This document shows, piece after piece, positions 43,552 through 54,700 of a DNA stretch of 64,000 nt. The stretch spans positions 620,001-684,000 of the forward strand of contig JAWNGF010000011.1 of assembly GCA_037039685.1 (NCBI GenBank), in the 5' to 3' direction. Position numbers and translations under genes: made by a program. How positions within the stretch are numbered: position 1 is the first letter of the stretch; every line of letters begins with the position of its first letter. The stretch is from Ceratobasidium sp. AG-K (Eukaryota > Basidiomycota > Agaricomycetes > Cantharellales > Ceratobasidiaceae). Below the pieces are notes generated by a model, which was not told the DNA's origin, ran no database searches, and was given only the letters and a program-made list of their open reading frames with translations.

Positions 43552-44990
43552 TCACTGCTCGAAGCTCAACGGGAGCCGGAGTGTGTGAACCCCCAAATGT
43601 GCCGGTGTTAGCCATCCCATCCATTCCACCTTGGCTAGCGATGGAACATATTTGTGCAGTATCGCACTTGCGCTTGCCTCTGTCCTTTGGGTGGCTTTCG
43701 CAGTCGTTTCAACGCACTGTGGGCAGTGGAACTGCTCCCCCGGTTCTGTGTCAAGCTGGTGCAGTATTGAAATTAGCTCATCCGTTGTCGCTAGATCCGC
43801 AGATTCTAGCTCTTCGATGAATGGGTTGGCAGGTAGCTCGGAGAGTGGAATTGCTGTTCGCCAGTCGATGATGTGAGGAGCATCACGGCCACGTCGGTGG
43901 TACAGCCGATGGGCGAGAACAGTGTCAGAAGGGACGAGGTATAGCCCCATCCGCAGTGAGCGGAGGTTCTTGAGCGGGGACAACTCATTCCCCAGCGAAT
44001 GCTACGAACTTGGAGTAAGCATTCAAGCGAAGAAAAGTGATAAAGTCGCTTACAGTGTAGGTATCGGTTCCAGTGTCCGATATGTATGCGTCGTGATCGT
44101 GGGGGAAGGCCTTCCAGAAGTCGCAGGCTGGTATACGATTGAACATTGTACATCGACCTAGCCTAAGCACTTCGAGCTGTGGGCAATGCTTCTTCACGGT
44201 GGCAATGACTTTTATGTCGGGTCCATGAGCGTATGTTACTTCCAAACGCCTTAAAGAAGGGGGTAGTGCGGTGATGATATCGCGGTATGCGAATCTGTTA
44301 TTATCGTCATGCCAGACGTCGGAATGTGCGTCAATCGAGGCCGCATATAGGAAAGGAATCTGCGAAAGTATTTTCTGGTGGTCGGTATCAAGTAGTGTGA
44401 GATCCAGGCACTTAATTTCCCTGAAATGGACAGAGGTGGTTAGTAATCCGTTCCAGACTATTGGCAAGGTTGTGAAACCCGCACCTTATATGATGTGAAT
44501 GAGAACGAATAAAGTTCCAGTCGCCGGAATTCTTGATTGTTATTACACGTAGCCACCGGATAAACCCCATCTGGTGAAGCTCAACACTCGCTCGCATGAA
44601 GCCCTCTACGGTTGCCCACATGGGCTTTACGCAGCAGAGAGGAACATCGCTAGAGTGGTCTGAGGTAGGTGGGCTAAGCTCAAACAAGGAGTCTGCTATG
44701 CGCTCAATCAGCTCTACGGCAAGCTGAACACGTGGGGGTCTAGTGGAAACATCCCTGTCCCCAGAATCGGGCTTGGGTAAAACGCCAGGCGACGAGTCTG
44801 ACTTGCGGCGGAATACAGAGCAGGGGATTCGGAAGGACAGGAGTGGTCTGTATAAAGATCGAGCCAGTTTGGGAACGAATGGGTGGTGGTCACCAAGATG
44901 TGCCTTCTGGTAGCTGGAGATGAGATGGTCGATGAGTAGACAAACAAATGCCGGTTCATTATAAGCATCGAAGTTCCTGCCCGGCCCCAC
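43552..44990 (-). CDS. F-box-like / LRR-like family protein, copy 10
   Basis: Minus strand; exon 1 ends at 44485, exon 2 is 44420-44054 (367 nt), exon 3 is 44001-43552 (450 nt). Introns are 64 nt (phase 2) and 52 nt (phase 0). The frame is open from 44990 (GTG, not ATG) through a segment with FVPKLARSLYRPLLSFRIPC, the F-box-like LAVELIERIADSLFELSPP and VEGFMRASVELHQMGFIRWL. Exon 2 has FAYRDIITALPPSLRRLEV, LGRCTMFNRIPACDFW and FPHDHDAYI. Exon 3 shares IPLSELPANPFIEELESADL and ATTDELISILHQ with copy 9 residue for residue, has a CPQC pair, and ends VEWMGWLTPAHLGVHTLRLP. Identical exon lengths to copy 9 support recent tandem duplication. Confidence 0.74.
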
Positions 44991-46575
44991 AATATCCGAG
45001 GTGTAATCGCTTAGAGAGCTAAGCTTGGAGTGGAACGCGCGGGTGTTTCGGCGACCGGGTGGGTTATTAATGTATTAGGCTAAAACCACTATATATTTAT
45101 TCTGGAATTGACAAGCGGGGGATTAGTGAGCCTGTGTAATTGCGGTATACAAATCGGTACGCATAAAATTTATAATCAAATTGGCGCCACCATTCTACGT
45201 CGTTGATCGAATGATAATCTTGGAGGTTGAGAATCGGGGTGTGGTGTAGCGCCACCTCAATTGCGCAAGCCGTGGCGTCGCACAGCCCCACTGACAGGAG
45301 GACGGTGGCGCGAATTGTGGCTTCGTACTGGCACTCAACCTGGGGCCTGGTCTTAAATTAACAAGCATACTGTTATCAACGTAAAATGTAAGCCTTGACG
45401 AGCCATAAATATATGTATAGACGTACTGAGGAGAAAAAAGGCAATAAGGTGTTAATAATATTCGGCAAACCGTCCAAGCTCGCTCGCTCAGCCTGTTTCA
45501 GCCTTGGCGTTGAGATCAATAGAGTATGAAATGAGCACCACTATAGCCTACCCAAGCGTTGAACAAACGTAGGGGTGGGTCACCCATCACAGGTTGCAAG
45601 CTGTGATTGCCCACGGTCCCATGCGTCAGACACGAACTGAGGCACTCTTGGAGCGCTTCGGAAAGTTCTCAACAGAACTCGGATAACCTGCTGGTAATCA
45701 CATTCATCAAAGCTCACAATGAGACAGAAGGTCCACTTACCGTAATCTCTAGTGGCTCCGCTTCGAGTCGAGAGCGGATTGGTTTTCCCCAATTGGCCGT
45801 GGAAGATGCACAAAGCTGTCTGAAAGAGTGAAACACTTTGGCATGTGCTACTGATAGGATTTGCCTCCGCTGGATCTAGGCATAACTTGGGAGTAGCCGA
45901 GGCGTGGGGTAGGATGTGCATACACGAAGTCGCGAGGACCGTGAATGACATAACGTCACGACATGCTGATAGCTCGTTGTGGTTTCAAGGAGGGTTGACA
46001 TTTTGAGCCATGCGACCAATTCGTCATCTCATAAAAACGCTCCTATGCCTACGGGCGGGCATACGATGGTTGCATCAGACAGGTCGGTGCCCACGAAGAA
46101 TGCGTAGGAATAATTCGAGAAGAAAGAGATTTTATTTGGTTGTCCAAGTTGTCTTAGGCCAACATGGCACCCTGAAGTGGACGCACTTAAAGCGAGAATG
46201 TACGGCTTGACGACGAGAATAGCCAAGCTTTCTCGTTTAAGTGTATGGAGCGTGGTGCCATACAATGGGCACTGGGGCCACGGTGGTCAGTGTTACTTGA
46301 TGGTGACTCCTCGGGCAGTCCCCGGGCCAAGTGGCTTAAGCGCTGAGTGGGTCGGGTTTCTGTTTAGGTTACTGTACGTTGCTGTTTCGTTGTAACTATG
46401 GATCGGCGAACCACCATGAGCTCTGGGACAAATAATGATATGACCCCGCATTCCATGCGAATCGCGTCGCATGGGAAAGTATCTTTGCTTGTGGCTTTCG
46501 CAGTAAAATTTCTCAAGGTCTGCTCATCTACTAAGCCTAACTGCATTACCTGATATACGTCTTTGTCCGCGACCG
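44991..46575. other. Intergenic, no gene seen
   Basis: About 1.6 kb between the family array and the Alba-like gene. Minus-strand ORFs of 123 codons (45580-45951) and 73 codons (46364-46585) are unsupported; the latter overlaps the Alba-like start codon. Confidence 0.4.
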
Positions 46576-47256
46576 ATGCTTTCATGCTTCAATGTTCCTG
46601 GGTTAAAGGAGAATCCCACACGAGCGCTCGTCTTACACACACTACCTCATAAGCCCGGCACGACCGAACAAGACGAAGTGACTGAGCCAAGTACTAAGAA
46701 ACAGAGAATCGAACCTTCAACAACGAACGTCTCGCGTTTGGTCTCCGTCGTCGAGATCATCAAACGCGAATTCAAGTTGGCTCCACTGCATCAATACAAT
46801 GAGCTCGGATGCTTGGATTCACCGGCGCCTCGAGGAGGTGGACCGGGGGTAGGAGTACCCGACGAACCTGGAGAGGAGAGGCAAGACGCACTGCGAAAAG
46901 TTTTGGAGGGGAAGAACCAGTAAGTACGTTTATGTGTGACGCGCAATTATAATTCACGTTTGTGTTCCCATAGCTTACCTATTCGACGTATACCTTATAT
47001 GAAGGTCACGCTCTCGCACACAGAGTTGCCTCAACTAGTAGCACAGGGGGCTACGTATGTCCCTTGACACTGTTACGCGCAAACCTGGCTCATACACCCG
47101 TTCATTTCCAGATACCAACCAGCAATGGTCAAAAAGTCGTCGAGGGTGTCAAAAAGTCGGAGTCGAAGACGAGCAAAGAAGGCAGTGTCAGATTCTGCGG
47201 CGCCCAAGGAAGACGAGAATGATGACGATGGTGCAATGGACATTGTTCCAACATAG
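46576..47256 (+). CDS. Alba-like DNA/RNA-binding domain protein
   Basis: Three exons, 46576-46919, 46974-47054 and 47112-47256 (TAG), with introns of 54 and 57 nt; 189 residues. Landmarks: VSRLVSVVEIIKREF (the helix with the V-x-V-A/V-EIIKR pattern of Alba proteins), LHQYNELGCLD, RIPYMKVTLSHTELPQLVAQ followed by GATYQPAM. The C-terminus is basic (KKSSRVSKSRSRRRAKKA) and then acidic. Alba-fold proteins in fungi include RNase P/MRP subunits (Pop6, Pop7/Rpp20) and RNA-binding proteins; I cannot say which this is. An earlier start exon is possible because the first residues (MLSCFNVPGL) are not conserved-looking. It lies 296 bp upstream of the DDT/PHD gene on the same strand. Confidence 0.68.
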
Positions 47257-47551
47257 CTCCGTTTGGTAGAGTTTCTGTATTAAATTTCGAGACCTTGCAG
47301 TTTTTGCATCGCTATCGCTGCTGTAAATTAAATACGTAAATTATAGCGCACCTAGTCTTACTACGCTTTTGCACACTCAAGTTGTCTGCGCGTTCGTGTC
47401 CCGATTTCGCCGCCCGGCGCTTAGGGGTCGATCTCATTCAACTGGAATTAGACTCAACCTCGACCACACCTGGCCATTACTTTGTCTCATCTCGGACGCG
47501 ACAATTGCCTACTCCCAATCGCCAACGACATAGCACACCTGTGGTGTTGCA
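47257..47551. promoter_or_regulatory. Spacer / probable promoter of the DDT-PHD gene
   Basis: About 295 bp between same-strand genes. It should hold the Alba-like terminator and the downstream promoter; no specific motif is called. Confidence 0.3.
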
Positions 47552-50500
47552 ATGCCTCTAAAACCCCGCCAGGCAAGCCAGAAGCAAAATCCAACATCCA
47601 ACGCTCCTGGGACCAACTCCCGAAATACTGCTAAATCCAAGTCTAGCGCTCCTCAGCCACTTCCCGAGCCGATCCCTGCGCAGTATCCCGACCCAAATGC
47701 ATTTCTGCCCCCTGCTTTGGCTTCTTTGAGGAGAGATTGGAGATGGGCCGCCGTGTCACAGTTCTTGTATACTTTTCAGGGACCTTTGAGGATCGATCCA
47801 TATATCGAAGTGGTATGTGCTCTTACTCCATTCATCACACATCAATCCTTGGTATTTTAAAATATATGTATGGGGAGGTGATGGTTCTGGGGAATGGGGG
47901 CCACGTCGATACCCAGCTTGGTCCATTTATTCTTGTTGTTTTCTGCGTTCTGTGGACTTTCCACTACAAAACGAGGCGCGCCTTATTCTTCCGACGTGTT
48001 GAACCCACTCATTATATATCACGTATACTTGGTTGCTGACACCATCTCCTACCTCTCCCATTTGTTCGGTGGCACAGGAGCTCGAAGAGGACCTCGCGTA
48101 TGGGACGGATGTCGCGCTCTCCAAGATTGTTCATCGACTGTTATTCACCCTTGCAGGTGATCGGAAAATCACGTACGTAGATGTGTCGTGATTGTGCCCT
48201 GCCCTTCGCCTCGCTGAGCGCCCTTTGTTGGCGCATCTCTCCTTACTTTTCACGTTCCATACCCTACCCATCGCGTGTTACACCCCATCCCCGTTACTCA
48301 TGCTGCATGCCTGACTACAAACCAGCTGATACTCTGCTCCTCGTTGCGTAGGCCACAGAACTGGATGGGATATCTGCAAGGACAATACGCACGCCGATAC
48401 TCTCCTCGCCCAAATCCTTTTTTTCAAGACATGCAGCCTCCCCCTCATTCCTCTGACGACGAGAAACCCTCCGAATCAAAAGGTTCCGAAAACGAGGAAG
48501 GAAAACCAGGAGAGTCTCGTCCAGAGTCCGAGTTACCTGATGAGACCAAGCCCGATGGCGTCACCCCTCCTCCTGAATCAACCACCCCTTCCGATCCCGC
48601 CGCCCTGCCTCACCCCCTAGACGATGTAAAACCCAAGGCCGAGCCAACTCCTGCCCCTGAACCTGCAATCAAGCCTCTACCCATGCGTCAGTGGTCCGAT
48701 CTTTCTCAGTCGGAGCAGCTCGACGTGATGTGGACGCTGTGCGAGTGGCAATTTACAGGCGGCATGAGACTGAGGAACTTGCTTGGCGAGGAAGATAGTG
48801 GTGTTGGTTGGGTGAGTGCCTACATCTGATAGTGGGAGACGGGTGTTGATATGATTGGCCGTAGAGGATGGAACCCGTTGGGTGGGATAGCAAGAAGAAT
48901 ACTTATTGGCTTGTTGGAGGTATGTCTCGTCGCGCATTATCACACTAACGTACTCAATGATCCATTTTAATCTCTGTTATAGAAACAAGGCTCTGGGTAC
49001 AACATCCCCTTCCCCAACCACCCAAACCCCCAGGCAGGAAAAAGAACCGAGCTGCACAAGCGGTTGTTGTCCCCCTTGAGCCTACCATCTCCTCGATTAA
49101 ACAACCGGTATTTGACAGCGACAGCGAAAACGATGAGGCTGCGACTCGCAAGAAGCAACCCTCTACTCCCGGGTCCTCTAAATCCTCGTCGCCGCTCCCA
49201 GCGCCCACACAACCTAAAAAGGGCACCACCAACGGTGAGAAGCGACAAACGGACGAGAGCGCGAGTGGGTCGAGGAAACGTGCCAAGGTCAACCCCACTC
49301 GAGTTAGCCTTCGCTTGCGTGGGTCGGAGAAAAAGGAGGAGGATGAACAAAGTACCCCTGACGAGGTAGAAAAGGCTTCTCCCAAGCCGGCCGAGGATCC
49401 GTTTGGCTCGGATTCCGACTTGACCGAGGTGGACGAATTGGAACGCGAGATTGAGGAAGAGCGAAAGAAACGAGAGCAGGGTCGGAGAAGCGGGAGGAGA
49501 AAAGGAAAGCGGGCGGAACAACCCAAGGTCGAGGTGGAGGAATCTGAAGAGGACGAGGCCGATGGCCAGTCCAAGCAGCTCCCACTCCGACTCAAGGTTG
49601 CGCCTCCGGTTGATCCAATGCTCCCGCTTCCTCTGCCTCCTGGGTTCGTTGAATGGGAGACGGTGCGTGCTTTGAATTTGTTCTCGGCTGGTTGGTTAAA
49701 CATGGCCTTTAGGTGTGTGCCTCGGTATATGACTGGGAGGCTTTCCCTACCCGATTCGAAAAGTCGACCAATCCTACCGAAAAATCGTTTAGATCGTACC
49801 TAAACAAGATACTGGTGCCGGCGGTCGTCACCACCCTCAAAGTACGCTCCTCTCATTATCTCAACTTTCGTCAACTGACTGACCATCTCTAGGCCTCTCT
49901 CAAAGTCAAAAAGCTCGAGACGGCTGTACAAAACCGAAAGCGATCTTCCCGCCTTGCGATTAAGGAGTCGATTGTCGAGGCTCAACGGCAGGAGGAGGAA
50001 CGCCGCACCGCAGAACTCGAGTTACACGCTAGGTCACGACGACAGGAGGAGCGAGAGAGACGACAGCAAGATGATATGTTGAAGCGGGAGCGGGACAGGG
50101 AGGAAAAGCTTCGGTCAAGGGAGGTGAGGGCTGGGCGAAGAAGCGGCTGGGACGGGAGCGACAGTGGGGTGAGCATGCAAAATTTGTGATCGAGTATACG
50201 CTAACCCAGAGTAGAGCGCATCTCCTGCCCCGACTCCAGAGGTGTTTTCGGACCCACCCGTCAAAATTCGGCTGCGAACCGGACGAGTGCAGAGCGCTAC
50301 TCCTGTTGCGTCGCCTGTCGAGTCATCCCCTGTTTCAGCGGCAGGTTCCGCGCCTACTTCTGGCACGACTAGTCGTACTGACGATACGTGGGAGTTGTTA
50401 TGCGAGGGCTGTGGAAAGCAAGGATGGAATAGTGTAAGTTTGCGCGTTCATTTGATGACAGCACACTCATCGGGGCTTCAGGATGACGGGTCCCAACTTG

Positions 50501-51075
50501 TCAAGTGCGAGTCCTGCGGCCGATGGTCTCAGTAAGCCGTGTCACTCCAATTCCGTCAACAAGTCTGACATTTTCATTCTAGCACCGCCTGTCACGATCG
50601 CGCCGACGAGCTAGCGGGACACCCAAAGCGCAATTGGTCCGCAGTCGAGTTCGTTTGCCGCGCGTGTAGCAACACCGCACGAAGGTCGGGCACAAATGGG
50701 CCCGCAAAGCCTAATGGCACTTCGGCGCCGAACGCGGGTAATGTTACTCAGCCTAATGGCGGACTAGCGCCGATGCTCGGAGACGCCCCTCCGGCAATTC
50801 AGCCACTCCATACCTCCACCTCGGCACCCGCGCCATTGTACATGTACGCTACGCCCAACGGATATCCGCCTCCGCAGCCGGCGTATCCTCCGCCGGCTCA
50901 GTCAGCGTATCCTATCCACCCCCAACGCCATCCCCATCCTCCTGTACTGGCTTCGTTCATTCATTCCTCCCAACAACCACCTCCAGTCCCCATCCCGCAG
51001 TTCCAAACTCCTGTCCCGCCTCTCTCTCAGCCTCCCGCAGTTCATCCATATGTGAATGGTCACTCTGGACCATGA
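47552..51075 (+). CDS. Chromatin protein with DDT, WHIM-like and PHD-finger domains
   Basis: Ten exons join in frame to 905 residues: 47552-47812, 48078-48172, 48352-48811, 48865-48919, 48983-49662, 49713-49841, 49893-50168, 50215-50433, 50482-50531, 50583-51075. Domains: DDT-like (WRWAAVSQFLYTFQGPLRI plus the exon-2 helix VALSKIVHRLLFTLAG, residues about 64-118); WHIM-like (LSQSEQLDVMWTLCEWQF...MEPVGWDSKKNTYWLVG, about 226-292); a Lys/Glu-rich coiled region; and a PHD finger (CEGC...CESC...H...C...CRAC, about 717-770). A Pro/Tyr/Gln-rich tail follows. DDT plus WHIM proteins are usually accessory subunits of ISWI remodellers, and the PHD finger would read histone H3 tails; both are inferred from families. 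The 265-nt first intron and 179-nt second intron are unusually long here. Confidence 0.75.
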
Positions 51076-51705
51076 ATCTGTCTGTATGCTTCCCCCTTGT
51101 ATCGCATTGGTTTGTAACGGGACATGGGCTGTAATTTACGCGAGCTATGTAATCTTGTTCAGCAAGTGCGCTTGGCTGCTGTGACTGGTTAAAGGAATAA
51201 CCTATTCTCTGGTAAAAAGCTGATGCATGTTGCGACTAGCTGCAGTACCGAAGTTGATTTACCCAAACTGAAAGATACGAAGGCTCGAAAGGGGGCTTCG
51301 AGAAGAGAGGGCTATTTCATCCCCACCAATTATAGTATGCATATATATTACCGGATTGAGCTGTTGCCTTTAGTGCACTATCCAACACATACCATTTAGT
51401 AGACACCATAATTATAATGTACTGAATAGCCCCTGGGCAAGCGCCCCCAAGGGAGGCCTGATCAACTCACTCCAGTCCCAGAACAGTCCCAAATTCATCT
51501 CCCCCCTGTCCCGATTAATAAATAATGTCCCAGCGTAAAGGTTGCTCTTCTAGTCAGAGGACACTCGTACACTCTCGTAGAAGAAAATTCTACGAGAAGC
51601 TTCCAAATACGAGCCACTGCTCGCTTATCAAGCCCGATCCCAATTATTCGCGAAGAAAATGCATGCATTGTCAGGATACAGCATATAATCAGAGATTTTA
51701 CAAGA
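51076..51705. other. Intergenic between convergent genes
   Basis: About 630 bp; expected to hold the 3' ends of both flanking transcripts. Contains a small hairpin CTCGTAGAAGAAAATTCTACGAG (51572-51594). Confidence 0.45.
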
Positions 51706-54700
51706 CTATGTCGACGTATCTTCTGAGAAATCGATCGTAACATGGCCATCATTGATCGCACCGGAACTTGAAACTGTGGCCTCCTGGCCAATCCCTTCAG
51801 CTCTCGGACTGGCCTCTTCATTATTTATTGCCCATCCCTCGCCCTCTGCCGCCTCTTTCTGACTCACTCCACCGTAAAATCCTCCCTCTATACTGCCCTC
51901 GTAATTATCTCCTCCTCCCACCGCATATGGCGCCATGCTTCCTGTTGCCGCCACCTCGCTCCCTTCGTCCGTGACCTCGGGAACTTTCCCGGTCGCTTCG
52001 CCCCCTTCATCCACAACGTCATGATCACAATCTACTCCTCCGTAGTCATCACTTCCCCGGTCCTGCGTTCCAACTACTACTCGAACTATTTCATCTTCCA
52101 ACGCACGATCGCTGTTGCTGAGAGCGTGTTTAGGCTGCACTGGTGCGGTGTTATCACCGTTTTCCTGTGTGTCAATTGATACTTGTTCGGCCGCCCGTGC
52201 GTCTGGCCCCTGCGGCCGCCATTCAGTGAACGAAGATAAGCCTCGAAGTTCTTCTGGAGTGTTGAGCAGCCCGCTCTGGATTTGTTTCGAGAGTTGCTCG
52301 CTGCGCGCTTGGAGCACGCACTCCATAATTCGATATGCCCATACTCCCAGTGCCCGCACAATACTCCTGTCCTTCAGGCTCCATATTTGCACTATCTCTT
52401 CGGCGAGGAGCGCGTGCCATTTGGAAGTGTTCGTGCTTCTACGATTGATCCTGGCACCTTTGTGCAACAGCGTTTCTAACACCCCCCTCCCTGCCGTATG
52501 GCCGAAATCCTTAGGTGGAGTTTCGGACCTTGCCCTAGAGCGAGTAGAACTATTCCGATCAATATTGCTAGAGGATCTTGATCTGAAATACCATGCACAA
52601 CAAGGATTAGTTTTAATCGTCATTATTGCGGAACAATGGGATATTGACCTTGAGTGAGAAGGCCCAATGGAAATGATAACTGATCGGGTTGGACTGTAGG
52701 ACCTTGGGCTTGAAAGGCTGCCACTGGCCCGGACTACACGTGATGGAACCTCGGACCGAACTCTAGAACTAGTAAACCTAGAATAGCCCGAAGCAACCTG
52801 GATTATATGCGGGCTATGGGTCCTCAAGCTAGAGCGAGAAGTACGCCTCGATTCGATGTGTATCATTTGAGGGCCTGGGGATCCCGACCTATAATAAGAT
52901 GGCCTAGTCTGTATTACCCGGACGGGACTGTGGGACCTCGAGCGTGGATGATTATGACCTATCTGAATTATCCGCACCGGACTCTCGGATCCCGTCCTGT
53001 AACGGGTAGACCTAGAAGTGGTGGGAGCGACCCGGATTACGTGGGGACTACGGGATACCGATCTCGAGTCAGAGGAACGGCCTGATCCAACCTGTATCGT
53101 TTGAGGAATATAGGATCTCGACCTAGAATGAGCACGTCTAGCTGGTAGAGCCCGAGCTGGACTGTAGGACCTTGACCTTGTAGGTACTGATCCTGTTGTG
53201 AACCCAGGAGAACCAATTCTTATTATCTGGGGGCTATACGACCTCGATCTAGAATGGCCAAGGCCAGCTGGGATAACTCGAGTTGGACTGCAGGATCTCG
53301 ACCGGGAATGATCTCGACTCGATCTGAGCCGGGTTATTCGGAGGTGGGACCTGGACCTAGCGCGGTCAACGCCAAATTGGATCATCCGGCCACTGCGAGA
53401 GAGCCATATAGGGTGAGTCGATGTTGACCACAAACGGGTAGAGTCTGCCCGCAGTGGCTCCGGTCCCGAAATGGTAGAACCAGTGGCGGCCTCAGCGAAA
53501 GACGCAGAGCGCTCTGTAGAGTACTGGGCGCGAAGGGAGTCCAAAGATCCTGAAAGAAGGTGCGCTCCCAGCATATCAGGGCTCGCTTTTCCATGATTTC
53601 TTGCTATGTCGTACGCAGCGCTATATGATGGGTCAAGGTAAAGAGTATACAGCAACCACAGCTGGCCAGCCACAAAGAATTTCCTTACTAAATCATTTAG
53701 CTCGGCTGCTTGGAGTAGAGGAACAAGGTGCGGAGCCCCCTGAAGCCAGGAAAGTCTGCCATATAGTGTTGGGAAGTGGCATTTAGACATCAACTCTTTA
53801 CAGTAATCCCAAGCAGGGGATTGTGTTTGTGGATTTTGGGCTGCGCACATGACCTCGAGAACATGAAGATAATCGTTCAAGCCGAGTGTTCCCATCGGCG
53901 TCAGACTATAGATGCTGTGAAGCGCCTGGAGGCGAGGCAAGTCGTTGTCAAGCCGAAGTATGGACCGAGTCCAAGCGCCATCTGCAGCACCAGGGTAGGG
54001 GTCGGGCTTTGAAAGGGTAGGCCGTGGCTTCAAATTGCTACTCTTGAGACGATGGGTTTCCCGACGAGCATCAAGTTCCTGTTGTCCAAAGTTAGAGATC
54101 ATTATCAAAGTGGCTTCGGATTGTGAGTGTTGGTCGGCAAGTCCCCTCAAAACCCCTTCAGACCAAGAGAGGCCATTTGGTTGGTTTAATCGGTTATGGT
54201 CCGCATATTGGTCGCATAATAATGCACACGCAATTGCAAGGTTGCTAATCAGCGACTGGTTGTGGGAGGTAGAGCTATACTGGCGACGATTGCGGATAAA
54301 CCTAATGCATAGCTCAGGTAGGGCAGACACCGTAGTATATTTTGGATCGAACAGTGAGAGTAAGACAGCAGCATGGACAAGCGACAGTAGAGCAGCTTGA
54401 TGGAGAGGATGGCGGTGGCCGAGTTGCAATTCCAACAGTTTGATGATTAAAACCAAGGCCTGGTTGGTATCAGCGTCAACCTCTGTGTTACCGTCCCGAA
54501 GGTCTTTCTTCAATAGTTTTAGGCTCCTCGATGCTGCGGTATTGCCTATCCTAAGCGCATCCAGATTGTCTTGGGTGGGTTGAAAGTTTCCATCTGTGAT
54601 TAAATTTGCCACTTTCCTGGACCCAAGGAGCGTAAGTATACGCGACATCCTGTTATTAAGAATGTAACTTGTATGCTCACTTTTCTGTCTCTATTTGCAG

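Noticed and set aside
46364..46585. 73-codon minus-strand ORF diverging from the Alba-like gene
   Set aside because: It overlaps the Alba-like start codon, has no domain, and no promoter space is left; chance cannot be excluded.
48954..49703. Minus-strand ORF of 249 codons opposite the DDT-PHD gene
   Set aside because: Antisense of a Lys/Glu/Ser-rich coding exon; the Ser-rich product is a typical mirror artefact.
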